Assembly: GCA_947625485.1 (NCBI GenBank)
Contig: CANQOP010000005.1
Location: forward strand, 25,829 to 89,828
Length of the DNA: 64,000 bases
From: an uncultured Clostridia bacterium
GTDB taxonomy: Bacteria > Bacillota > Clostridia > Oscillospirales > Acutalibacteraceae
Direction: 5' to 3'
The position numbers were made by a program, and so were the translations under genes. The notes beneath the pieces are model-generated. The model made no database searches. It saw only the letters and a list, made by a program, of their open reading frames with translations, and had not been told where the DNA came from. Below, in pieces: positions 17,811 through 27,100 of the stretch (its first letter is position 1; every line of letters starts with the position of its first letter).

Positions 17811-18544
17811 GAAATTTATTGATTACTATTTGCTACGACGGCAAAAGCTTTTGCGGCTGGCAGATACAAAAAAACGGCGTAACCGTTCAAGAGGTGTTTC
17901 AGGACTCTCTTAAAAAAGTTGCGGGAAGCTTTTCCGACCTCAAAGGGTGCAGCCGCACCGACAGCGGAGTTCACGCCAATATGTATTGTATAAGCGTGAG
18001 AATTTCCCACCCGATACCCTCCGAGAGGCTCAAAGCCGCACTTAACCGCTGGCTTCCGAGCTCGGTTGTCTGCCTTGACTGCAAAGAGGTATCCGAAGAT
18101 TTTCATGCGCGCTACTGCTGTAAAAGCAAGCAGTATATTTATAAGATATGGAACAGCGATACGCGCAATCCGTTTCTCGACGGTTATGCGTTGTTCTATA
18201 GGTATAAGCTCGACGAAAAGCTCTTAAACAGAGCTGCTCAGGCTTATGTCGGGAAACACGACTTCACCTCATTCTGCACGAAGGACAAGCGCAAAACGGG
18301 TGATATGACAAGAAATGTCAAAATGTTTACCGTAAAGCGTGATGGAGAGCTTGTGACAATGACCGTGGAGGCGGACGGCTTTCTGTATAATATGGTACGG
18401 ATAATGGTCGGCACGCTTCTGGAGGTGGCTCAGGGAAAAATCGCGCCCGATTCCATAAAGGATATTATTGAAAAAAAAGACCGCTCCTTTGCGGGAGCAA
18501 CCGCTCGGGCTTGCGGACTGTACTTAAATAAAGTCAACTATTAA
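17807..18544 (+). CDS. truA: tRNA pseudouridine(38-40) synthase TruA
   Basis: The 245-aa product contains the catalytic aspartate D52 in GCSRTDSGVHA, the start motif ITICYDGKSFCGWQ, HDFTSFC and the C-terminal GFLYNMVRIMVGTL of the TruA family. It converts uridines 38-40 of the tRNA anticodon arm to pseudouridine. The start overlaps the ecfT stop (ATGA); the longer open frame lies inside ecfT. The ecfA1-ecfA2-ecfT-truA order is the one seen across Bacilli and Clostridia. Confidence 0.95.
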   Translation: MRNLLITICYDGKSFCGWQIQKNGVTVQEVFQDSLKKVAGSFSDLKGCSRTDSGVHANMYCISVRISHPIPSERLKAALNRWLPSSVVCLDCKEVSEDFHARYCCKSKQYIYKIWNSDTRNPFLDGYALFYRYKLDEKLLNRAAQAYVGKHDFTSFCTKDKRKTGDMTRNVKMFTVKRDGELVTMTVEADGFLYNMVRIMVGTLLEVAQGKIAPDSIKDIIEKKDRSFAGATARACGLYLNKVNY

Positions 18545-18554
18545 CGGAGTAACT

Positions 18555-19835
18555 ATGAAGATAAGAAAGGGCGGGCGCTACAGCGTCCGTAACGTGGAAA
18601 AGAGAAAAAGGAACAGGCGGGAGGTCATAAGCTATGAGGACGTACCGCTCGAGGAATATAACGACGAACGCACACAGATTTCAAAGCCTGCCGTTAAGCG
18701 TATTCTCGTATGTCTTGCGCTTATTACAGTGCTCGGACTTGCGGTATTCGTAATTTCAAACAGCGATAACCTTACGCCCGACAAAATCGGCAATTGGTTA
18801 AAGTACGAAGTGTTCGGCTCACACGATAACGGGTATCCCGTGAAAATTACCGGTACGAGCGTAAACGACGGAAACTTTCTATGCGACGGAGATATATGCT
18901 ACGTTTCCGACACTTCGTTCGAGTCGCTGAGTCCGTCGGGTAACGGAGTCGGCTATAATCAGCACAGCTTTGCGAATCCCGTGCTATGTACTGCGGGGGA
19001 CAATGTTCTTATTTACAACCTCGGCGGAAACGGATTTGTCACGGGTACTAAAAAACAGCTCGAATCAACTAAGGATACCGAGAAGTACATTATAACAGCC
19101 GATATTAACAGCAGCGGCTATTACGCTGTAGTGACAGAAGCGGACGGCTACCTTTCAAAGCTTTTTGTATATAATAGAGATAAGGAGAAGATATATACAT
19201 ACTCCTTTGCCGAGTATTACATAACCGGAGTTGCCCTTAATGAATCGGGCACGGGGTGTGTGGCTTGCGGAGTAACAGGTGACAACGGAAGCCTTATCGG
19301 GGCGGCGTATGTGCTTGATTTTACCTCTGAAGAGCCTGTAGCGACCTATCCGCTTGACGAAAATATTATTTATAGTGTAAAATATCTGAATTCGAGCACC
19401 GCCTGTATGGTGGGCAGCAGCTCTGCGTATATGCTCGACATAGGCGCGTCAAAGCTGAATCAGGTTGAATACAAACAAATGGAGCTTACCGCATTTGATA
19501 TAGACACAGACACCGACTCTCTTGTACTCTCCCTATCGAGAAGCGGAGACGGACGTAAGTGTTCGGTTGAATACGTGGACCGAAACGGAGAAGTGATAGG
19601 TGTTAACGATACAGACTGCGAGATTTCCTCAATAAGTCTTTACAAAAATCGTATAGCTGCGCTAGACAATACGATGTGCTATCTGTTCGATACGGACGGA
19701 AACGAGCTGGGAAACGCGGACGCGGGAATAGGCGCAAAATCGGTACGGCTTGAGAATACCGCGAGCGCATACGTTCTCGGTATAAACGAAATACGAAAAA
19801 TTTCGGAGTTTAACTATAAGGACGATAAGCAATGA
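18555..19835 (+). CDS. DUF5711 family membrane-anchored protein
   Basis: The 426-aa product has a strongly basic N-terminus (KRKRNRREVIS), one membrane helix at about residues 50-68, and a long extracytoplasmic part built of repeated short strands (YVSDTSFESLSPSG, VLIYNLGGNGF, GYYAVVTEADGYLSKLFVY, CYLFDTDGNELG). The pattern looks like a WD40/beta-propeller and corresponds to DUF5711, a Clostridia-restricted family of unknown function (family assignment from memory). It overlaps the CvpA gene by 4 bp, so the two are likely co-expressed and may work together at the membrane. Confidence 0.7.
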   Translation: MKIRKGGRYSVRNVEKRKRNRREVISYEDVPLEEYNDERTQISKPAVKRILVCLALITVLGLAVFVISNSDNLTPDKIGNWLKYEVFGSHDNGYPVKITGTSVNDGNFLCDGDICYVSDTSFESLSPSGNGVGYNQHSFANPVLCTAGDNVLIYNLGGNGFVTGTKKQLESTKDTEKYIITADINSSGYYAVVTEADGYLSKLFVYNRDKEKIYTYSFAEYYITGVALNESGTGCVACGVTGDNGSLIGAAYVLDFTSEEPVATYPLDENIIYSVKYLNSSTACMVGSSSAYMLDIGASKLNQVEYKQMELTAFDIDTDTDSLVLSLSRSGDGRKCSVEYVDRNGEVIGVNDTDCEISSISLYKNRIAALDNTMCYLFDTDGNELGNADAGIGAKSVRLENTASAYVLGINEIRKISEFNYKDDKQ

Positions 19836-20620
19836 TTCTCGATATTGTACTGGTCGGTGCAGTGACCCTGCTCATAATTATCGGAGCGGTTCGAGGAATA
19901 GCCCGAACTCTCTATAACCTTTTGAGCGTATTCCTCTCGGGGATTCTCGCTTATTTTGCCGGGAAGGCGTCGGCAGGCTGGATTTTCGACAATTTCATAG
20001 CGGCGTCTATAGAAAAGAGCGTGACCGATTCTATTGCGAATACCGCTCAGAGCGCGGGAAATGCAGTTCAAAACGCCATTGACGGTTTGCCCGATTATGT
20101 GACGGGTATTTTGGAAATGTTCGGAATAAACACGGATTCGCTTGCAGGCTCTGTCGGCGGAGCGGCTGATTCGTCCGCAGACGTGATAACTAAAGCGATA
20201 GTCGGCGCAATCGCGCCTACTATGACCGCAGTGCTGAGCGTTTTTCTGCTTGTTGTTCTGTTCATTATTTTGATTCTTATTTTTAAACTTTTGTCAAGAA
20301 AGTTTTTAAAATTGTTTGAACTTCCGATTATTCGCAGTGTAAACAAGCTGCTCGGCGGTGCCTTGGGAATGTGCGAAGGAATAATCGTTTGTTACATATT
20401 CATACTCGTGTGCAGGATTATTCTCCCGTTTTCGCAGGAGCCGTTTATACCGCCCGAAATGATAGAGTCCTCCATTATATTCAGGACGGTATACTACTCG
20501 GATTTTCTGAATACGGTTTCTCAGCTTATTACAATGGGTAGTAACACGGTAGATGAGGTTAAGGGTTTTTTCAGTGCCGACCCTACTGTCTCGGCAGAGA
20601 CGGTAAAAGCGCTGAATTAA
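19832..20620 (+). CDS. CvpA family membrane protein
   Basis: The 262-aa product begins with a membrane helix and the CvpA-like pattern MILDIVLVGAVTLLIIIGAVRG (D4 and the G-x-x-RG turn). It has four helices, and between the second and third an inserted polar segment (about residues 55-125, SIEKSVTDSIANTAQ to SADVITKA) that is larger than in minimal CvpA proteins. CvpA proteins are linked to colicin V production and envelope integrity, with mechanism unclear. The ATG overlaps the DUF5711 stop (ATGA). Confidence 0.75.
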   Translation: MILDIVLVGAVTLLIIIGAVRGIARTLYNLLSVFLSGILAYFAGKASAGWIFDNFIAASIEKSVTDSIANTAQSAGNAVQNAIDGLPDYVTGILEMFGINTDSLAGSVGGAADSSADVITKAIVGAIAPTMTAVLSVFLLVVLFIILILIFKLLSRKFLKLFELPIIRSVNKLLGGALGMCEGIIVCYIFILVCRIILPFSQEPFIPPEMIESSIIFRTVYYSDFLNTVSQLITMGSNTVDEVKGFFSADPTVSAETVKALN

Positions 20621-20639
20621 GGGATATGATGAGGTAATT

Positions 20640-21233
20640 ATGGTTAAGAAATTTAGCTCAAGGGATTTGCTTACAATTCCGAATTTGCTTTCGGTGCTTA
20701 GGATAGTATTGATAGTGCCGTTTGTATATTATTTTCTTAAGGAGAATTATATAATCGCGGCAATTGCTCTGATAATTTCGGGACTTTCCGACGCTCTTGA
20801 CGGATTTATCGCTAGGACGTTCAATCAAGTTACGGATATAGGCAAGGTGCTCGACCCGATTGCAGACAAGCTGACGCTTATCTCGATTATGGTTTGTGTA
20901 ACGGTTTTGTCGCCGATAGTCCTGCCTGTTATGGTAGTGCTGATTCTTAAAGATTTGTCTATGCTAATAGGTGGCTGTATACTTATAAAGAAGAAAATTA
21001 CGCCTCCGGCCGCAAAATGGTACGGAAAAGTAAGCACTTTTATGTTCTATATTTCAGTTTGTATAATAGTATTTTTAAAGGCGGCGTTTAATTACGAGAA
21101 CAGTGTTGTGTCACTTCTTCTGCTGTCTTTTACAACATTAATGATGATTTTTTCACTAATAAAATATTTTATGATATTTCTCTCTCTTTTAAATGAGAAT
21201 AAAGATAGAAAAGATATTGGTATAAAGGAGTAA
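20640..21233 (+). CDS. pgsA: CDP-diacylglycerol-glycerol-3-phosphate 3-phosphatidyltransferase
   Basis: The 197-aa membrane enzyme carries the complete CDP-alcohol phosphotransferase motif: D51, D54-G55, A58-R59, G68, D72 and D76 within SDALDGFIARTFNQVTDIG and KVLDPIAD. PgsA makes phosphatidylglycerol phosphate, the committed step of anionic phospholipid synthesis. The motif TIPNLLSVLRI before the first helix is typical of PgsA rather than of cardiolipin or phosphatidylserine synthases. It starts behind GATGAGG and is followed after 3 bp by the Clp ATPase gene. Confidence 0.9.
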   Translation: MVKKFSSRDLLTIPNLLSVLRIVLIVPFVYYFLKENYIIAAIALIISGLSDALDGFIARTFNQVTDIGKVLDPIADKLTLISIMVCVTVLSPIVLPVMVVLILKDLSMLIGGCILIKKKITPPAAKWYGKVSTFMFYISVCIIVFLKAAFNYENSVVSLLLLSFTTLMMIFSLIKYFMIFLSLLNENKDRKDIGIKE

Positions 21234-21236
21234 TTT

Positions 21237-23573
21237 ATGTTATGCAGTAAATGCGGAAAACGACCTGCTGTCGTTTTCGTCTCGTCAAATGCGTCGGGCG
21301 ACCAGCCGACGAACGGTTATTGTCTTTCCTGCGCGAGAGAGCTCGGAATTAAGCCTGTTGAGGACCTTATTAACAAGATGGGTCTTTCCGACGACGACCT
21401 CGAAATGGTTCAGGATCAGATGAATACCTTAATGACCGACGAGGGAATGAAAAATCTTATGAAAAATATGAACGTCGAAAATCTCGCCGAGCAGATGGAG
21501 CAGTTTGAGGAGGAAAACGAGGACAACGGCGGCTTTACGCCAGGCGGCTCGCCGACCTTCCCGTTTTTTAATAACCTCTTCGGTGGCAGTGAAACTCAAA
21601 GCGGCTCCGGCTCGGAGCGCCGCGAGCGCAGAAGTAAGAAGAATAAGCCTGATAAAAAACGCAAGCACTTAAATCTATACTGTGAGGATTTAACAGGTAA
21701 AGCGAGAGCGGGAAGAATAGACAATATAATCGGAAGAGACAAGGAACTCGAGCGGGTTATCCAGATTCTTTGCAGACGTACTAAAAATAATCCCTGCCTT
21801 ATCGGTGAGCCCGGTGTGGGTAAGACCGCTATCGCCGAGGGTCTCGCGCTCAGAATTGCCTCGGGTAACGTTCCCCTTAGACTTGCGGACAAAGAGATTT
21901 TCTTGCTCGACCTCACCTCGCTTGTGGCAGGAACGCAGTTTAGGGGACAGTTCGAGAGCCGTATTAAGGGTCTGACTCAGGAGATTAAGGACGCCGGAAA
22001 TATAATACTTTTTATAGACGAGGTGCATAGCCTTGTAGGTACAGGCGACAGTGAAGGCACTATGAATGCCGCTAATATTTTGAAACCTGCGCTTTCGCGC
22101 GGTGAGGTTCAGGTTATCGGCGCGACTACATTCAACGAATACAGAAAATATATCGAGAAGGACAGCGCTCTTGAGCGCCGTTTCCAGCCTGTTAAAGTCG
22201 GAGAGCCTTCTATTGCCGATACAATCGACGTAATTAATGGAGTTAAGGGCTATTATGAGGCTCATCACCGCGTTAAAGTAGACGACGATATTGTGAGAAA
22301 GACCGTCGTTCTATCTGAGCGCTATATTAACGACCGTTTCCTGCCCGATAAGGCGATTGACCTTCTCGACGAAAGCTGCGCGTGCGCGGCTCTGCGCAAT
22401 AAGGAGATGGAGCGCTATGATAAGCTTATGCTCAGCAAGAAACGTCTCAGCGCGGATTTAGATGAACTTGAAAACGCCGAGACCGAGGAAATGAACTACG
22501 AGGGTATCGCGGACGTTCGCTCAAAAATTGCGAGAGTTGACCGTGAAATCGCCGCGATTGATATGGAAAAGGTAAACGCTCCGGTGCTGGAGGAGGATAT
22601 CGCGAAGGTTATCGAGCTTTGGACGGGTATTCCGTCGAGCAGAATCCGCGAAAACGAGCTGTCTAAGCTGGCGGATCTTGAAAGCGAAATTAAAAAGAAA
22701 ATCATCGGTCAGGACGAGGCTGTAAGCGCGCTTGCCGCCGCAATCCGAAGAAGCCGCGTCCAGATTTCTCCGCGCCGCAGACCCGCGTCATTCATTTTCG
22801 TCGGACCTACAGGCGTCGGTAAAACCGAACTCGTAAAGGTGCTCAGTCAGCAGCTCTTTGATACGCCGGAGACGCTTATAAGACTTGATATGTCCGAATT
22901 TATGGAAAAGCATTCGGTGTCCAAAATTATCGGCTCGCCTCCGGGATATGTGGGCTATGACGAAGCGGGACAGGTTACCGAAAAAGTCCGCCGCCGTCCT
23001 TACTCCGTCCTGCTTTTCGATGAAATTGAAAAAGCTCACCCTGACGTGCTGAATATTCTCCTGCAAATTCTCGATGAGGGCAGAGTAACTGACGCGCACG
23101 GAAGGAGCGTAAATTTTGAAAATACAGTTATCGTTATGACCTCGAACGCTGGCTCCGATAAGAGAGAGAACGCTCTAGGTTTCGGAAAACAGGAGCAGGA
23201 TGTTGTGCGCGAGAAAGCTATGAAGGGACTTAAGGAGTTTCTCCGTCCTGAATTTATCGCGCGAGTTGACGAGGTTATCGTGTTCAGAAGTCTCGACATC
23301 GAGGACTATAAGGCGATTTCGGACCTCATGCTCAGCGAGTATAAGGGACCTCTCGCGGAAAAGGGTATTCGTTTTACATTTGACGAGAGTGTGTGCTCCT
23401 TTGTAGCCGAAAAGGCGGCCGACGGCACGAGCGGAGCGCGCGATCTCAGAAACTTTATCCGCAAGAACGTCGAAGATAAGCTTACTAACGAAATTATTGC
23501 ACACCGCGACGGCGATATTGCCGGAATTAACGTAAGTATAGCTGACGGCGAAATCAAGCTTGATGTAATTTAA
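21237..23573 (+). CDS. ClpE-like AAA+ unfoldase with N-terminal zinc finger
   Basis: The 778-aa product has a four-cysteine zinc finger (C3, C6, C29, C32) in place of the Clp N-domain, a Gly/Ser-rich linker, AAA-1 with Walker A GEPGVGKT (190-197), a coiled-coil middle region, and AAA-2 with Walker A GPTGVGKT (523-530). The N-terminal zinc finger is the hallmark of ClpE rather than ClpC. The LGF tripeptide in NALGFGKQ lies where ClpP-docking loops occur, so it probably feeds substrates to ClpP, which is not in this window. CtsR-type repeats were not seen upstream; it ends the ruvC-to-clp gene run. Confidence 0.85.
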   Translation: MLCSKCGKRPAVVFVSSNASGDQPTNGYCLSCARELGIKPVEDLINKMGLSDDDLEMVQDQMNTLMTDEGMKNLMKNMNVENLAEQMEQFEEENEDNGGFTPGGSPTFPFFNNLFGGSETQSGSGSERRERRSKKNKPDKKRKHLNLYCEDLTGKARAGRIDNIIGRDKELERVIQILCRRTKNNPCLIGEPGVGKTAIAEGLALRIASGNVPLRLADKEIFLLDLTSLVAGTQFRGQFESRIKGLTQEIKDAGNIILFIDEVHSLVGTGDSEGTMNAANILKPALSRGEVQVIGATTFNEYRKYIEKDSALERRFQPVKVGEPSIADTIDVINGVKGYYEAHHRVKVDDDIVRKTVVLSERYINDRFLPDKAIDLLDESCACAALRNKEMERYDKLMLSKKRLSADLDELENAETEEMNYEGIADVRSKIARVDREIAAIDMEKVNAPVLEEDIAKVIELWTGIPSSRIRENELSKLADLESEIKKKIIGQDEAVSALAAAIRRSRVQISPRRRPASFIFVGPTGVGKTELVKVLSQQLFDTPETLIRLDMSEFMEKHSVSKIIGSPPGYVGYDEAGQVTEKVRRRPYSVLLFDEIEKAHPDVLNILLQILDEGRVTDAHGRSVNFENTVIVMTSNAGSDKRENALGFGKQEQDVVREKAMKGLKEFLRPEFIARVDEVIVFRSLDIEDYKAISDLMLSEYKGPLAEKGIRFTFDESVCSFVAEKAADGTSGARDLRNFIRKNVEDKLTNEIIAHRDGDIAGINVSIADGEIKLDVI

Positions 23574-23585
23574 TTCCGATAAAAG

Positions 23586-23615
23586 AATCAACCGCTCCAA
23601 TCGGGGCGGTTGATT
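23586..23615 (+). terminator. Hairpin after the Clp ATPase gene
   Basis: A 13-bp stem (AATCAACCGCTCC, one G-U pair) with a 4-nt loop starts 13 bp after the stop. It lacks a clear T-tract, so termination is probable but not certain. Confidence 0.5.
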
Positions 23616-23688
23616 AATTAATGACAGAATTAATACATTAATACATAATTATCTGTCTGAGACTTTGGAATTTGTCATACGATTTTTC

Positions 23689-23717
23689 TTGACATTATAG
23701 TGTGAAAATGCTATAAT
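23689..23717 (+). promoter_or_regulatory. Consensus sigma-A promoter of tRNA-Gly
   Basis: A perfect TTGACA - 17 bp - TATAAT; the tRNA begins 18 bp after the -10. Confidence 0.92.
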
Positions 23718-23734
23718 ACCAATGTTGCTGAAAC

Positions 23735-23808
23735 GCGGATGTAGTTTAGTGGTAGAACTTCAGCCTTCCAAGCTGATCGTGTGGGTTCGATTCCCATCAT
23801 CCGCTCCA
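23735..23808 (+). tRNA. tRNA-Gly (anticodon TCC)
   Basis: A 71-nt tRNA body plus encoded CCA. The acceptor stem is GCGGATG with CATCCGC and discriminator T; the D arm contains TAGTTTAGTGGTAGAA; the anticodon loop is CTTCCAA with anticodon TCC; the T arm is GTGGGTTCGATTCCCAT. All arms pair well. It is a single-gene transcription unit with its own promoter and terminator. Confidence 0.96.
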
Positions 23809-23810
23809 TT

Positions 23811-23840
23811 TCGCCCTTCGTAAGAAGGGCGTTTCTTTTT
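23811..23840 (+). terminator. Terminator of tRNA-Gly
   Basis: CGCCCTTC / GAAGGGCG stem with GTAA loop followed by TTTCTTTTT, directly behind the CCA end. Confidence 0.9.
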
Positions 23841-23885
23841 AGTTTTTCAATAAGTTAAGTTAACCCCAAAAAGGATATTTGATAT

Positions 23886-23920
23886 AAACAAGCGATGGCT
23901 AAGAAGCTGTCGCTTGTTTT
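23886..23920 (+). terminator. Second hairpin downstream of tRNA-Gly
   Basis: A 10-bp stem AAACAAGCGA / TCGCTTGTTT with a 14-nt loop ending in TTTT. The rest of 23921-24162 is AT-rich leader for the large repeat protein; a TATAAT at 24033 with a poor -35 and TTGTCT-17-TACACT at 23994 are the only promoter candidates I saw. Confidence 0.5.
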
Positions 23921-24162
23921 CAAAACTACAATTTACAAAAACAAAAGCGCTTTTTCAATTTATTTATTATTTCAATAATTATTTCATAATATATTGTCTT
24001 TTTTAATTATTTATGATACACTGAATTATAAGTATAATTGGGCTTATTATAGGATTTTGCGGTTTTCTTCTTGAACGCTGAAGTCATAGGAAAGAGCCTT
24101 GTTAACCTTTTTAGTACCGTGTCAATTATTTTTAAAAATAAAACAATGAAAGGGGTCTTTTT

Positions 24163-27100
24163 ATGAAGAAAATGAGAAAGAATTTTTTCACATTTCTGCT
24201 GGCGGTAATATTATTGTTTTCTATGTTACCTGCCGGTACATTCGCCGGAGCAGCCGATGACTATACGGTAATAAACGGCGAAGATTGGTCAGACAAATCC
24301 TCTAATGAGGACGGGAGCATACTTTGGGACGCCAATACGGCAACCTTGACCCTGAATAATGCTGCATTGGATTCTTGGACGCAGATTAATTTTGCCGACT
24401 TATCCAAAACACTGACGGTGAAAGTGGAGGGCAACAATACAATCAATTCAGATGGAGTCGGTATAAAAACCAATGCGAATATGTTGCTTGAAGCGGAAGA
24501 AGGCGGGTCATTGACCGTCAATTCCAATGTGGAAAACAACTGTTTTTACGTGGAAATGGGTCTCACGATAAGGGGCGGTACATATAACTTGACATCGGAA
24601 TATCCTGCTTTTTTCGTGACGCAAGATATAGTCATTGACGGTGCTGAGGTTACTGCTTCCTCATCAAATGATGTTGCAATATACTCTATGTCAGGAAACG
24701 TAACCGTTGAGAACGGCGCAAGTGTAACCGTTCCGTATACCTTATATTCGGCAATCTACGCGCAGGCAGGAAACGTAACCGTTACCGGGCAGGGTACTAA
24801 TGCCGACCTTAAAGCAAATGTCTGCGCGATAAGCGGTGTGAAAGGTGTGGAAATCAGCGACGGCGCTACAGTGACAGGTGAATCAGCAACTGATTCGGCA
24901 ATATACTCTGATGCAGGAAACATAACCGTTACCGGTCAGGGTACTAAAGCCGACCTTACAGCGAGTATCTGCGCGTTAAATGGCGTGAGCGGAGTGGAAA
25001 TCAGCGATGGTGCCACAGTAACAGGTGTTTCAGCAGCCAATTCGGCAATATACTCTCAGTCGGGAAACGTAACCATTACCGGGCAGAATACTAAAGCCGA
25101 CATTACAGCGTACTATTGCGCGGCACAAGGTACAAACGATGTTACAATAGAAAACGGCGCAACATTCATTGGCGTTTCAACAAATGATTCAGCAATCTAC
25201 ACGCAGTCGGGAAAAGTAACCATTACCGGTAAGAATACCAATGCCGACCTTACAGCGTATTATTGCGCGGTAAAATGTTTGAATGACGTTGAAATTAGCG
25301 GCGAAGCCACAGTAACCGGTGTTTCAACAAACGATTCAGCTATCTATGCTCCGTCAGGAAAAGTAACCATTACCGGGCAGAATACCAAGGCTGACCTTAC
25401 AGCGTATTATTGCGCGGTAAAGTGTTTGAATGACGTTGAAGTCAGCGGCGGAGCCACATTAATTGGTGTTTCAACTGATTCGGCAATCTACTCGGAAGCA
25501 GGAAACGTAATCATTACCGGACAGAATACCAATGCCGACATTACAGCCCGTTATTGTGCCGTAAACTCTACAAATGACGTAAAAATCAGCGACGGCGCTG
25601 TGTTTAACGGTATATCAAATGAGAACTCGGTAATCTATTCCTCATCCGGTTCCATTACCCTTGACGGAGCGGAAGCGACGCTGGAAAGCAAAAAAGAGAA
25701 GATGGGCGGTTTGTTTATGACCAGCGATACAAAAACGCTGACCATCAAGGACAGTACGTTGAAGGTTGAAACTTTGGGAAATGCGATATCATCTTACGGT
25801 TATATTGACGTAATCGATTCTGTACTCACGATTAATTCTCAAGGTGCCAATTCGATTAACGGCAGAAAAGATGTGACGATTACAGGCTCGAAAACTTCAG
25901 TTACTGCCCAAAGCGCTTATCCATTTTACGGCGGAACAATCACAATAAGGGAAGCTGCGGTATCGTCTGAATCCGTACGTTCAGCGTTTGGAGCGGCGAA
26001 CGCTATCACCATTTCGGACGGAGCGAATGTCAAGGCAAAGACTACGGACGATAGAACCGCAGTTGTATGCGAAAATGGCGATATTGTTTTAGAGGGAGAC
26101 CATACAAGCGTCGAAGTTATCGCCGCGCAAACCTACGGTTTCACTTCCAATAACGGAAGAATTTTCCTGAACGCGGGGCATATCAAAGCCAACACGCTCG
26201 AAGGCAAAAACGTTATTTTGGCGCGCGAAAGCGGAAAGGAAAGCAATACCGAAAGGCCGGAAACCCGCATTATAATCGGTGAGAATTTCAGTGCGGGAGA
26301 AAGCATTGTGGTAACGACAGTCTGGAAACAGGCGGACGACGGCACCTATTACGCCGACACACTTCTCGTTCCCAAGGGTACACAATTAAACTCCGAGGGA
26401 TTACTGGAAGGAGAATATGTTCGGGCAAATGATATTGAAATCGCAAAGAAGGCTCCCGATGCGCCGACAGTTGATAATCTGACGGATAGCAGCGTTACAC
26501 TCACAGCTGTACCCGGTTATGAGTATCGAATGGACGATGGCACATGGCAAGAGGGCAACATCTTTACCAATCTTGAGCCAAATTCCACACACAACTTCTA
26601 TCAGCGTATTGCGGAAAGCGATTTAACATATGCCAGCTTTGAGAGCGAGGCACTTACGGTAACCACGAAAAAATCCACCGTTTTAGCGCCTGATAAGCCT
26701 ACAGTTGATTCCGTGACTGATAGGAGCGTTACATTAAAGACAGTTGTCGGCTGCGAGTACAGTAAAGACGGTACCATTTGGCAGGACAGCCCCGAATTTA
26801 CCGACTTACAGCCGAACACTGAATACAGCTTCTATCAGAGAATGAAAGAAACCAATACGCAATATGCTTCTGACAAGAGCGCGGCGCTTACGGTAACCAC
26901 GAAAAAATCCACTGTTTTAGCGCCTGCTAAGCCTACAGTTGATTCCGTGGCTGATAAGAGCGTTACATTAAAGACGGTTACTGGTTGCGAGTACAGCAAA
27001 GACGGTACCATTTGGCAGGACAGCCCCGAATTTACCGACTTACAGCCGAACACTGAATACAGCTTCTATCAGAGAATGAAAGAAACCAATACGCAATATG

